Source of the DNA: CAVSMC01 sp963798655
GTDB taxonomy: Bacteria; Pseudomonadota; Gammaproteobacteria; Burkholderiales; Casimicrobiaceae
Reading direction: 5' to 3'
Assembly (NCBI GenBank): GCA_963798655.1
Contig: CAWCUH010000019.1
Location: forward strand, 1 to 15,334
DNA length: 15,334 nt
The notes under the pieces are model-generated. The model was not told where the DNA came from. It saw only the letters and a list, made by a program, of their open reading frames with translations, and searched no databases. Below are positions 1 through 7,022 of the stretch, in pieces. The position numbers and the translations under genes are program-made. Position 1 is the stretch's first letter. Each line of letters opens with the position of its first letter.

Positions 1-41
1 CGACCGTTGACGTCGATCGGGGGGCTGGAGCGGTCGGGCAT
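1..41 (-). CDS. phnA: Phosphonoacetate hydrolase, first 14 codons only (partial, runs off the left edge)
   Basis: A leftward reading frame starts with ATG at 41 and leaves the window after 13 full codons and two bases of an arginine codon. It encodes M-P-D-R-S-S-P-P-I-D-V-N-G-R. A good ribosome binding site (AAGGA, minus strand 55-51) lies nine bases before the ATG. From memory of the family, phosphonoacetate hydrolases begin with a short variable stretch followed by an I/V-x-VNGR-like motif, which the I-D-V-N-G-R here fits. PhnA is a zinc-dependent alkaline-phosphatase-superfamily enzyme that cleaves the C-P bond of phosphonoacetate to acetate and phosphate. The position just downstream of phnR and divergent from phnSTUVW agrees with this role. 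Only 14 residues are visible, so the call rests on a short motif plus context. It could be another phn-linked protein. Confidence 0.55.
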   Translation of the reverse strand, partial: MPDRSSPPIDVNG

Positions 42-96
42 GCGGGAGGGTCCTTGGGCGTTGGAAAGGCGACGAGCGCGTCGAGTCGCGGCGCGG

Positions 97-861
97 TCAG
101 CGTGCGCGCGTCGGGCGCCGGGCGTTGCGCGATCCGGCGACGGCGCGATTCGCGAACGCGGTGTGCATGCGTGAACGACTCGCCATTACGTGGTCGTACA
201 GCGCGCGCGCGGCTGCCGCCGGCTGCCGCGCCGCGATGCGATCGACGATGTCGCGGTGCTCGCGCGTCGACACCGGCAGAGCGCCGCCCTGCGCGAGCGT
301 CGTGCGGCGGAACAGGTGCAGCTCGTTCACGAGGCGGCGGTATACATGCAGCAGCTTGGCGTTGCCGGTGAGCTCGACCATCCTGTCGTGGAAATCGAGG
401 TTCGCCGCTACGTATGAATCGACATCGTTGCGCGCACTCGCCTTGTCCATTCGCTCCAGCATCAGCCGCAGCTCGCGGACCTGATCGGGGCCGGCGATTT
501 CGGCCACGCGCCGTCCGACGAACTCGTCGAGCACCGCGCGCAACTCGTAGATCTGGTCGGCCTCCTCGACGCTGATCTGACGTACGTACACTCCGCGATT
601 CTTCTCGACCCGCACGAGCCCCGAGCCCTCGAGCGCGCGCAGCGCCTCGCGGACAGGGCCCCGCGACACACCGAGCTGCTCCGCGATGCTCGCCTCGGTG
701 AGCTTGGCGCCCGCGTGCAGGTCGCCCGCAAGGATCATTCGCTCGATCTCGCGCTGAACGAGCGTCGACAGCGAATTCGACTGGACGAGCCGTATGGCCG
801 GCGCGTGCGCGCCGAACGCGTCCGACTGACTGTGCGCGGGATCGGGCATGGCCACTCGCAT
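97..861 (-). CDS. phnR: GntR-family (FadR/FCD type) regulator of phosphonate use
   Basis: The 254-residue protein has the normal length for an FCD-type GntR repressor. Residues about 33-100 form the winged helix: S-L-S-T-L-V-Q-R-E-I, then L-T-E-A-S-I-A-E-Q-L-G-V-S-R-G-P-V-R-E-A-L-R-A-L, then the wing N-R-G-V-Y-V. The remainder is the all-helical FCD ligand domain. Its metal-site residues are visible as D and H in N-L-D-F-H-D, H in T-R-E-H-R-D and H in Y-D-H-V-M. It lies divergent from phnS and upstream of the probable phnA, which suggests local control of AEP uptake and breakdown. The ligand (AEP, phosphonoacetaldehyde or phosphonoacetate) cannot be read from sequence. ATG 861 is the longest start. 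ATG 849 is a real alternative because no strong Shine-Dalgarno precedes 861 and a TTGACA-like element (889-884, minus) sits very close. The arginine-rich C-terminal tail looks unstructured. Confidence 0.88.
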   Translation of the reverse strand: MRVAMPDPAHSQSDAFGAHAPAIRLVQSNSLSTLVQREIERMILAGDLHAGAKLTEASIAEQLGVSRGPVREALRALEGSGLVRVEKNRGVYVRQISVEEADQIYELRAVLDEFVGRRVAEIAGPDQVRELRLMLERMDKASARNDVDSYVAANLDFHDRMVELTGNAKLLHVYRRLVNELHLFRRTTLAQGGALPVSTREHRDIVDRIAARQPAAAARALYDHVMASRSRMHTAFANRAVAGSRNARRPTRAR

Positions 862-873
862 TTAAGCCCCGCC

Positions 874-901
874 TGTTGTAGATTGTCAACAATCTGCAAC
901 A
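874..901. promoter_or_regulatory. 28-bp palindrome in the phnR/phnS divergent region, likely PhnR operator
   Basis: Centred between 887 and 888, 12 of 14 base pairs are self-complementary. Only the central pair (887/888) and the pair 879/896 fail. The core TTGTCAACAA has the TTGT-N2-ACAA form often bound by FadR-type GntR regulators. It begins 13 bases upstream of the phnR start at 861 and about 170 bases upstream of phnS. On the minus strand a TTGACA at 889-884 lies inside it, with a weak TTAAAT at 865-860. Binding here would therefore block phnR expression (autoregulation), and possibly phnS as well. The palindrome is seen directly. PhnR as its ligand is inferred from position and family. 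Confidence 0.72.
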
Positions 902-1071
902 ATGGCTGAACAGCTACCGGCATCGACAGGCCGTGCGCTGGCGCCGGCGCAACGCGTCGCCCACGTTGCGCGGTGCGCGGTGTACGATCCGCAACGCACC
1001 GAACGGCAACGGCCGCCGAAGCCGATGGCCGATTGCGCCGTTTCGGCAACTCCACCATGGGAGGCACTGGC

Positions 1072-2103
1072 ATGAAGCGCTGTTCGGTATTTCTCCGCGT
1101 CGTGTTCGCCGCGGCCGCGATCGCCTCGAGCCCGGCGTGGGCGCAGGGTGTCGTCACGATTTATTCCGCCGACGGATTGCGCGACGGCAAGCCGAACTGG
1201 TACGACACGCAGTTCGACGAGTTCACCAAGCAGACCGGAATCAAGGTGCAGTACATCGAGAGCGGTTCCGGCGAAGTGATCAACCGTGTGGAGCGCGAGA
1301 AGACGAACACGCAGGCGGACGTGATCGCGACGCTGCCGCCGTTCATCCAGAAGGCGGCCGCCGACGGCATGCTCGAGGCGTACACGCCGGCGGAGGTGAG
1401 CGCGATCCCCGCCGACACGCGCGACCCGAAGGGCCAGTACTATCCGCTCGTCAACAACTACTTCTGCTTCATCTACAACGGCAGCGCGCTTTCCGCGCCG
1501 CCGAAGACGTACACGGAGCTGCTCGATCCGAAATTCAAGGGCAAGATCCAATATTCGACGCCGGGCCAGGCGGGCGACGGTACCGCGCTGATGGTGCTGA
1601 CGTTCCACGCGATGGGAAGCAAGGACGCAGGCTTCGACTACCTGAAGAAGCTGCAGGCGAACAACGTCGGACCGTCGTCGTCGACCGGCAAGCTCGCCGC
1701 CAAGGTCAACAAGGGCGAGCTCTACGTCGCGAACGGTGACGTACAGATGAACTTCGCGCAGATGACCGACAACCCGAACCTGCGCATTTTCTGGCCGGCG
1801 GACGCGAAGGGTCAGCGCACGACGTTGTCGCTGCCGTATTACATCGGTCTGGTCAAGGGAGCACCGCATGCCGAAAACGGCAAGAAGCTGATCGATTTCC
1901 TGCTGAGCAAGAAAGCGCAGGAGACGGTGAGCTCGATCGGCCGCGGCATCCCGGCACGCTCGGATGTCAAGCCGACCGACGAAAACTACAAGAAGCTGCA
2001 CGGCTTCATGGAGGGCGTGACGGTATTCATCCCGGACTGGAGCAACGTCCTGCAGGATTTGTCGAAGGACGTCGCCCGCTGGCATGAGGTGACCGGAAGC
2101 TGA
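1072..2103 (+). CDS. phnS: 2-Aminoethylphosphonate ABC importer, periplasmic binding protein
   Basis: The protein has 343 residues. ATG 1072 is chosen because GGGAGG at 1059-1064 sits at proper spacing and the protein then opens with a clean signal peptide: basic M-K-R, a hydrophobic core up to about residue 20, and cleavage after A-W-A at residue 24. Mature PhnS is an iron/2-AEP type extracellular solute-binding protein. It has the V-V-T-I-Y-S-A-D-G-L opening strand, the N-N-Y-F-C-F-I-Y-N-G segment near residues 127-136 and the N-K-G-E-L-Y-V-A-N-G-D-V-Q-M segment. It would capture AEP in the periplasm and deliver it to PhnUV-PhnT. The stop codon overlaps the phnT start (TGATG), so the two are translationally coupled. 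This gene is uninterrupted, in contrast to the next four. Confidence 0.9.
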   Translation: MKRCSVFLRVVFAAAAIASSPAWAQGVVTIYSADGLRDGKPNWYDTQFDEFTKQTGIKVQYIESGSGEVINRVEREKTNTQADVIATLPPFIQKAAADGMLEAYTPAEVSAIPADTRDPKGQYYPLVNNYFCFIYNGSALSAPPKTYTELLDPKFKGKIQYSTPGQAGDGTALMVLTFHAMGSKDAGFDYLKKLQANNVGPSSSTGKLAAKVNKGELYVANGDVQMNFAQMTDNPNLRIFWPADAKGQRTTLSLPYYIGLVKGAPHAENGKKLIDFLLSKKAQETVSSIGRGIPARSDVKPTDENYKKLHGFMEGVTVFIPDWSNVLQDLSKDVARWHEVTGS

Positions 2104-3315
2104 TGCGAGCGCGTCAGGAGCTGCGCGAAACGCCGGCGCCGGGCGTGGCGCCCGTCGACGGCGAGGCGGCGCGCGTGGCTTCTTCGCGCCGAGCTCCAGG
2201 CATCCGCTTCGAGCACGTCACGGTGGCCTACGGGCACACCGTGGCGCTGCACGACTTCAGCCTCGACGTCGAGCCCGGCGAAGTGATGGCGCTGCTCGGG
2301 CCGTCGGGCTCCGGCAAGACGACGGCGCTGCGCTGCGTCGCGGGCTTCGTGAGTCCGGTCCAGGGTCGCATCTTCCTCGGCTCTACCGAAGTCACGCGCT
2401 TGCCGCCGTACCGGCGCGGCATCGGCATGGTCGTGCAGCAGTACGCGCTGTTTCCGCACATGCGTGTCGCGCAGAACGTGGCGTTCGGGCTGCGCGCGGG
2501 CGGAGCGTCGCGCAACGACATCGCCGCGCGCGTGACCGAGTGCCTGCAGCTCGTGGGCATGGCGCTCGTACGCGACGCGCTATCCGCAGGAGCTGTCGGG
2601 CGGACAGCAGCAGCGGGTCGCGATCGCGCGCGCGCTCGCGATCCGCCCGAAGGTGCTGCTGCTCGACGAGCCGCTTTCCGCGCTCGACGCCCAGTTGCGA
2701 AGCGGCATGCTGAACGAGATCGCGCGGTTGCACCGCGAGTTGCCGGACGTGACGATCCTCTACGTCACGCACGACCAGGTCGAGGCGCTCACTCTCGCAG
2801 ATCGCATCGCAGTGATGAACGACAGCCGCCTGGTGGACGTCGGCAGCGCGCAAGCGCTCTACCAGCGGCCGCCGTCGCGCTTTACCGCCTCGTTCGTCGG
2901 CAATGCGAACTTGCTGCCCGTGACCATCGAGCGCTGCGATCACGCGCGTCAGCAAGCCTGGGTGCGACTCGGTGCGAACTTGCTGGAGGTGACGGCATTC
3001 GCGCCGGCGAGCGCGGGTGAGACGAGGATGCTGTGCATCCGGCCGCACGCGCTCGGACTCGAGCCGGGCGCAGCGGGCGGCAACGCGATCGAGGCGACGG
3101 TGACGGAAGTGCAGTGGCGAGGATCGGTGCACCGGCTCTACGTCGACGTCGACGGTGTCGAGATGTGCGCCGACAGCAAGCCGCTGCGCGCGCCGCCGCC
3201 GCGCGGCGAGCGAGTCTCGCTGCACTTTTCCGCTCACGACGCGACGCTGCTCATCGCAACGCCCGGCGCGTCCGGCAATGGCGTGCGCGGCGAGTCGGAA
3301 CTCGACGGGCTCTGA
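2103..3315 (+). pseudogene. phnT: 2-Aminoethylphosphonate ABC importer ATPase, frameshifted
   Basis: All parts of an ABC ATPase with a C-terminal TOBE-like region are present, but in two frames. The first frame (from ATG 2103) holds Walker A G-P-S-G-S-G-K-T-T and the Q-loop Q-Q-Y-A-L-F-P-H-M. The second frame, one base over, holds the signature L-S-G-G-Q-Q-Q-R-V, Walker B V-L-L-L-D-E-P, the D-loop S-A-L-D and the H-loop V-T-H-D-Q. It runs to the TGA at 3313-3315. The switch occurs in CGCGC at 2576-2580. Removing one base gives ...L-V-R-D-R-Y-P-Q-E-L-S-G-G, which has the usual family spacing between V-G-M and R-Y-P. Adding a CG unit gives D-A-R-Y-P and is nearly as good. Repaired, it is about 404 residues. 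It starts inside the phnS stop. As written, the first frame ends at 3020 without the signature or Walker B, so the product would be inactive. Confidence 0.85.
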
Positions 3316-3324
3316 CGCGGCGCG

Positions 3325-4219
3325 ATGAGCGCAACGGCGACGCTCGGCCTCGAGGCAAACGCCCGCTCTGCCGCGCGAGCCCCGCTGCCGCGCTGGATCT
3401 GGGTGGTGCCGCCGCTGCTCGTGCTCGCGGGAATCTTCTTCTACCCGCTGTTCTTCATCGTCAAGCAGTCGCTCACCGGCGACGCCGGCCCGGCAACGCT
3501 CGCGCACTACTCGGCGCTGCTGTCGTCGTCGCTGTTCAAGGCCGCGCTGCTGCGCACGATCCAGATCGCCGTGATATCGACGCTCGGGTGTCTCGCGCTC
3601 GGTTTCGTTCTCGCGCTGATCGTCGCGTTCGTCCCGTTCCCCGGCGCGCGGGTGGTGAGCGGCTTCATCGACACGATCCTCGCGTTCCCGTCGTTCCTGA
3701 TCGCGCTGTCCTTCACGTTCCTCTACGGGTCGGCGGGGGCATTCAACTTCATCTTCATGGATCTGATGCACACGACGCGAGCCGCCGATCGACTTCGTGT
3801 ACACCAAGTGGGGCGTGATCCTCGCCGAGATCACGTTCTATACGCCGTTCGTCATGCGTCCGCTGCTCGCTTCGTTCTCGCATCTCGATACGGCGCTGAT
3901 CGAAGTGGCGAGCAGCCTCGGCGCGCGGCCGCTGCGCATCATCCGCGAGATCATCTTCCCGGAGGCGGTGCCGGCGCTTCTTGCCGGCGGGAGCCTGTGC
4001 CTGCTGCTCACGCTGAACGAGTTCGGCATCGTGCTGTTCATCGGCGCGAAGGGCGTGATCACGCTGCCGATGGTGATCTACGGCAAGGCGATCCAGGAAT
4101 TCGATTACACCGCGGGCTGCGTCGCAGCGGTCATCAACATCGCGCTTTCCGTGGGCCTGTATCTGCTCTACCGCTTCGTGCTCTCGCGCACCGGAGGCGC
4201 ACGTGCTTCTGTCCTCTAG
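3325..4219 (+). pseudogene. phnU: 2-Aminoethylphosphonate ABC importer permease U, frameshifted
   Basis: This is an inner-membrane permease of the binding-protein-dependent type, about 298 residues when repaired. The first frame (ATG 3325) gives a charged N-terminus, a membrane segment W-I-W-V-V-P-P-L-L-V-L-A-G-I-F-F and two further hydrophobic segments up to F-L-Y-G-S-A-G. The reading then shifts by one base at CGCG (3776-3779). It continues as E-P-P-I-D-F-V-Y-T-K-W-G and carries the EAA loop: E-V-A-S-S-L-G-A-R-P-L, then I-I-F-P-E-A-V-P-A-L. This loop is where PhnT would dock. It ends at the TAG 4217-4219, overlapping the phnV start by 17 bases. Spacing from phnT is nine bases and the Shine-Dalgarno is weak, so expression probably depends on coupling. 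As written, the first frame runs on to 4290 with no EAA loop, so the protein would not assemble. Confidence 0.84.
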
Positions 4220-5001
4220 GCTCGGCAAGTTTCTCGCGTGGTGCCTGTTCACCGTGCTGTTCGTGCCGGTGTTCGGCCTGCCGCTGCTGATGGTCGGCGC
4301 TGCGAGCGTCGCCGGCCAATGGAACGACGTGTTGCCGAGCCATCTGACGATGCGCCACCTCGCCGATGCGCTACAGAGCAACGCGCGCGATGAGCTGCTG
4401 ACGAGCCTCATCACCGGACTTCTCGCGAGCGCCATCGCCCTCGTGCTCGGCACGTGGGCCGCGCTCGCGGTTCGCAACCTGCGCGGCCGAGCGATCGCGC
4501 GTCGCGAGCGTGCTCTTTCTGCTGCCGATCGCCGTGCCGTCGGTGTCCGTCGGCTTGGGCCTGCTCGTCGCGTTCAGCCGTCCGCCGCTGCTGCTGAACG
4601 GCACGCCGTACATCGTGCTGATCGCGCATGTCGTGCTCGTCTCGGCATTCGCATACGGAAGCGTCTCGGCGGGACTCGCGCGGTTGCCCGTGCATTACGA
4701 GCAGGTCGCGGCGAGCCTGGGCGGCCGTCCGGCATACGTGCTGTTTCGCGTGACGCTGCCCTTGATCACGCCGTCGCTCGTGGCCGCTGCGGGTCTTTGC
4801 TTCGCCCTTTCGATGGGTGAGCTCGGCGCGACGATCATGGTGTATCCGCCCGACTGGGTGACGTTGCCGATCGGCATCTTCGCGCTGACCGATCGCGGCG
4901 TCGTGTTCGATGGTGCCGCGCTGACAATGCTGCTGCTCGCGGTGACGCTGACCGTGCTGATCGTCGTGAGCCGCATCCGCACGCGGGCGAGCTTCCGCTA
5001 G
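4203..5001 (+). pseudogene. phnV: 2-Aminoethylphosphonate ABC importer permease V, frameshifted
   Basis: This is the second inner-membrane permease, about 266 residues when repaired. GTG 4203 is chosen as start because GGAGG (4193-4197) is well placed and the frame then begins M-L-L-S-S-R-L-G-K-F with a long hydrophobic helix. The first frame is good to R-N-L-R-G-R-A-I-A. At CGCGCG (4496-4501) the homologous reading moves one base over to A-S-V-L-F-L-L-P-I-A-V-P-S-V-S-V-G. It continues to TAG 4999-5001 with the EAA-type loop E-Q-V-A-A-S-L-G-G-R-P-A-Y-V-L-F. PhnU and PhnV would form the heterodimeric channel. The shift has the same sense as in phnT, phnU and phnW. As written, the first frame runs to 4820 as an arginine-rich nonsense tail. 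Confidence 0.84.
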
Positions 5002-5042
5002 CTCGACGAGCGGCGGTCGCAGCAATCTTCGGAGAGGTCGAC

Positions 5043-6192
5043 ATGGCCAATTTCAGCAGAGATCCGATCCTGCTCACGCCCGGTCCGCTGACGACGTCGC
5101 TCGCCACGAAGAGCGCGATGCTGCGCGACTGGGGATCGTGGGATGCCGCGTTCAACACGGTGACCGCGGACGTGCGGCGAAAGCTGCTCGACATCGTCGG
5201 CGGCCATGGCACGCACGACTGCGTTCCGATGCAGGGCAGCGGCACGTTCTCGGTCGAGGCGGCGATCAACACGCTGGTGCCGCGCGACGGCCATCTGCTG
5301 GTGCTGATCAACGGCGCGTACGGATAGCGGATGGCGCGGCTCACGCAGATGATGGGACGGCGGATGTCGACGTTCCAGACGGCCGAGGACGTGCCGACGA
5401 CGCCGCAGGACGTCGAGCGGCTGCTCGCGGCCGATCGCGTCGATCACGCATGTCGGGCTCATTCACTGCGAGACGTCGACCGGCATCCTGAATCCGCTGC
5501 CGGAAATAGCCGCCGTCGTCGCGAAGCACGGCAGGCGCCTGATCGTCGACGCGATGAGCTCGTTCGGCGCGCTGCCGATCGACGCGCGCACGACGCCGTT
5601 CGATGCGCTGGTCGCCGCGTCCGGCAAGTGCATCGAGGGTCCGCCGGGCATGGGCTTCGTCTTCGCACGCAAGGACGCGTTGGAAGGCGCCGCCGGCAAT
5701 TGCACGTCGCTTGCGCTCGACCTGCACGACCAGCACGCGTACATGGAGAAGACGACGCAGTGGCGCTACACGCCGCCGACGCACGTGGTCGTCGCGTTCA
5801 ACGCGGCGCTCGACCAGTTCGTCGTCGAGGGCGGCCAGCCGGCGCGCCTCGCACGCTACGCGGGCAACTGCCAGACGCTGCTTGCCGGCATGGCGGAGAT
5901 GGGGTTCGAGCCGTTCCTGCCGCCGCGCATCCAGGCGCCGATCATCGTCACCTTTCACGCGCCCCCGGACCCGGCGTACACGTTCAGGGATTTCTACGCG
6001 CGAGTGCGTGACAAGGGCTTCATCCTGTATCCGGGCAAGCTCACGCAGGTCGAGACGTTTCGCGTCGGCTGCATCGGTGCCATCGGCTCCGATGAGATGC
6101 GCCAGGCGGTGAACGCCGTGCGCGACACGCTCGTCGAGATGGGCATCCGGCAGATTGCGCCGAAGCGCAGCGTCGCGCGCGCTGCGGATTAG
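5043..6192 (+). pseudogene. phnW: 2-Aminoethylphosphonate:pyruvate transaminase, amber codon plus frameshift
   Basis: PhnW is a PLP enzyme that converts AEP and pyruvate to phosphonoacetaldehyde and alanine. GGAGAGG at 5031-5037 precedes ATG 5043. The start D-P-I-L-L-T-P-G-P-L-T-T and the segment Q-G-S-G-T-F-S-V-E-A are typical of the class V aminotransferase family. Two lesions break the gene. Codon 95 (5325-5327) is TAG, where relatives have Glu or Gln in the motif N-G-A-Y-G-E-R-M. After the stop, the same frame continues R-M-A-R-L-T-Q-M-M-G-R-R-M until CGCG at 5436-5439. There the reading shifts one base to I-T-H-V-G-L-I-H-C-E-T-S-T-G-I. That frame holds the PLP lysine in A-S-G-K-C-I-E-G and continues to TAG 6190-6192. 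Repaired length is about 383 residues, near or slightly above the family norm. As written only a 94-residue stub is made. Confidence 0.88.
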
Positions 6193-6198
6193 CCGACT

Positions 6199-6236
6199 TC
6201 GAGCGACGCGCCGAGCAGCGACTGCAGCGCCGCGCG
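6199..6236. repeat. Direct repeat copy A, remnant of the Nudix gene 3' end
   Basis: These 38 bases match 8018-8055 in the same orientation with a single mismatch. A shared ten-base block (GTCGGCGGCA) follows shortly afterwards in both copies. Read leftwards, the copy encodes A-L-Q-S-L-L-G-A-S-L-E, nearly the C-terminal A-L-Q-S-L-L-R-A-S-L-D of the Nudix protein encoded at 8011-8913. It lies in the short gap between the convergent phnW and cupin genes and has no coding role there. It marks one boundary of the cupin/LysR segment. Confidence 0.8.
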
Positions 6237-6266
6237 CCTCACGTGTCGGCGGCACGCGGCGAGCGT

Positions 6267-6830
6267 CTACGACATCCTGATCACGAACGGCTTCTCGGTG
6301 TTCCGGTCGGGGTCGAACTGCGACCGCTCGGTGAAGTTGATGTGCCGGCCGTACACGTGCAACGATAGCGTCACCTGGCCGGTGTCGTTGCGCACGCTGT
6401 GGATCGTTCCCGTCGGCATCGCGACGACGTCGCCGCGACCGAACGCCTTCTCCCCGATGCGGCGCAGCTCGGCGTAGCCGGTGCGCGAGCGGTCGTCGAC
6501 GCGTTCCCAGAACACGTTCGTCTCGGGACCGTCGACGCCGACGACGATGCCCCAGGTGCCGTGATCGTGCGGCGGAATCCCCCGCCCGGGAAGCCAGCTC
6601 ACGGCGAGAACGCCGAGCGCATGGTCCGGCTCCTCGTGGAGCAGATGGGCGCCGAAGCCCTGCTCGCGGTCGGCCTCGTAGTGGCCAGGCTCGACCCAGC
6701 TGCCGGCGAGCGCGAACCGCCGCGCGAGCGGCCGCAGCGCAGAGATGATCCGCTTCTCGTCGCGCGTCTCGCCGGCGACACGGCGCAAATCCGTCGCGAA
6801 GCGCTCGAGAGTGTAGACATCGTCTTTCAT
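6267..6830 (-). CDS. Cysteine-dioxygenase-like cupin (thiol dioxygenase family)
   Basis: The protein has 187 residues. ATG 6830 is set by a perfect Shine-Dalgarno AAGGAGGT (minus strand 6842-6835). The cupin signature P-P-H-D-H-G-T-W-G-I supplies iron ligands His88 and His90, and T-I-H-S-V-R-N-D supplies His144. Tyr160 in L-H-V-Y aligns with the catalytic tyrosine of cysteine dioxygenase. The crosslinking cysteine of the mammalian enzyme, five residues after the second histidine, is absent (Ile95 here), as in many bacterial thiol dioxygenases. The likely role is Fe(II)-dependent oxidation of a small thiol such as cysteine or 3-mercaptopropionate. The substrate is not readable. It is divergent from a LysR gene with a 192-bp shared control region, so that regulator probably acts on it. 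It faces phnW tail-to-tail and is not part of the phosphonate operon. Confidence 0.8.
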   Translation of the reverse strand: MKDDVYTLERFATDLRRVAGETRDEKRIISALRPLARRFALAGSWVEPGHYEADREQGFGAHLLHEEPDHALGVLAVSWLPGRGIPPHDHGTWGIVVGVDGPETNVFWERVDDRSRTGYAELRRIGEKAFGRGDVVAMPTGTIHSVRNDTGQVTLSLHVYGRHINFTERSQFDPDRNTEKPFVIRMS

Positions 6831-6946
6831 TCCGACCTCCTTTCCGGCCGACCGGCGCGCTGCGATTCGCGCGGCCAACCGCGATGTTGGGCTAATGTAT
6901 TCCTCGGCTCCGGGCGGCACGTCGAACGCGTCGCCCGAGGGAGTTA

Positions 6947-7002
6947 CGAGTGAGCGTATACTCGCGTCGGGCGCCCGACAAGTGAATTGGTTTTGGGAAA
7001 AC
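6947..7002. promoter_or_regulatory. Cluster of inverted repeats in the cupin/lysR intergenic region
   Basis: Three symmetric elements lie within 56 bases. CGAGT at 6947-6951 is paired with ACTCG at 6960-6964. A perfect 14-bp palindrome, GTCGGGCGCCCGAC, lies at 6966-6979. GTTTT/AAAAC arms surround GGG at 6990-7002. TATACT at 6957-6962 is a possible rightward -10 hexamer for the LysR gene, but no convincing -35 lies 16-18 bases before it. LysR regulators usually bind partly symmetric sites between themselves and a divergent target, so these are candidate operator sites. The symmetry is seen directly and the function is inferred. The rest of 6831-7022 shows only the cupin Shine-Dalgarno. Confidence 0.5.
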
Positions 7003-7022
7003 ATTAACGCCGCTGAATCGTC

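Noticed and set aside
960..990. A -35/-10 promoter for phnS (TTGCGC at 966-971, TACGAT at 983-988)
   Set aside because: The spacer is only 11 bases and both boxes are poor matches; no other convincing sigma70 site was found between the palindrome and phnS.
973..1071. N-terminal extension of phnS by 33 codons from ATG 973
   Set aside because: ATG 1072 has the ribosome binding site and gives an immediate signal peptide; the extension is arginine-rich and would bury the signal peptide.
886..2085. A 399-codon leftward open frame antisense to phnS
   Set aside because: Shadow of phnS codon bias; no ribosome binding site and no recognisable domain.
2570..5445. Programmed +1 frameshifting in phnT, phnU, phnV and phnW
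   Set aside because: No slippery codon followed by a stop and no Shine-Dalgarno-like stimulator as in prfB is present at any of the four sites; four independent programmed sites in one transport operon would be unprecedented.
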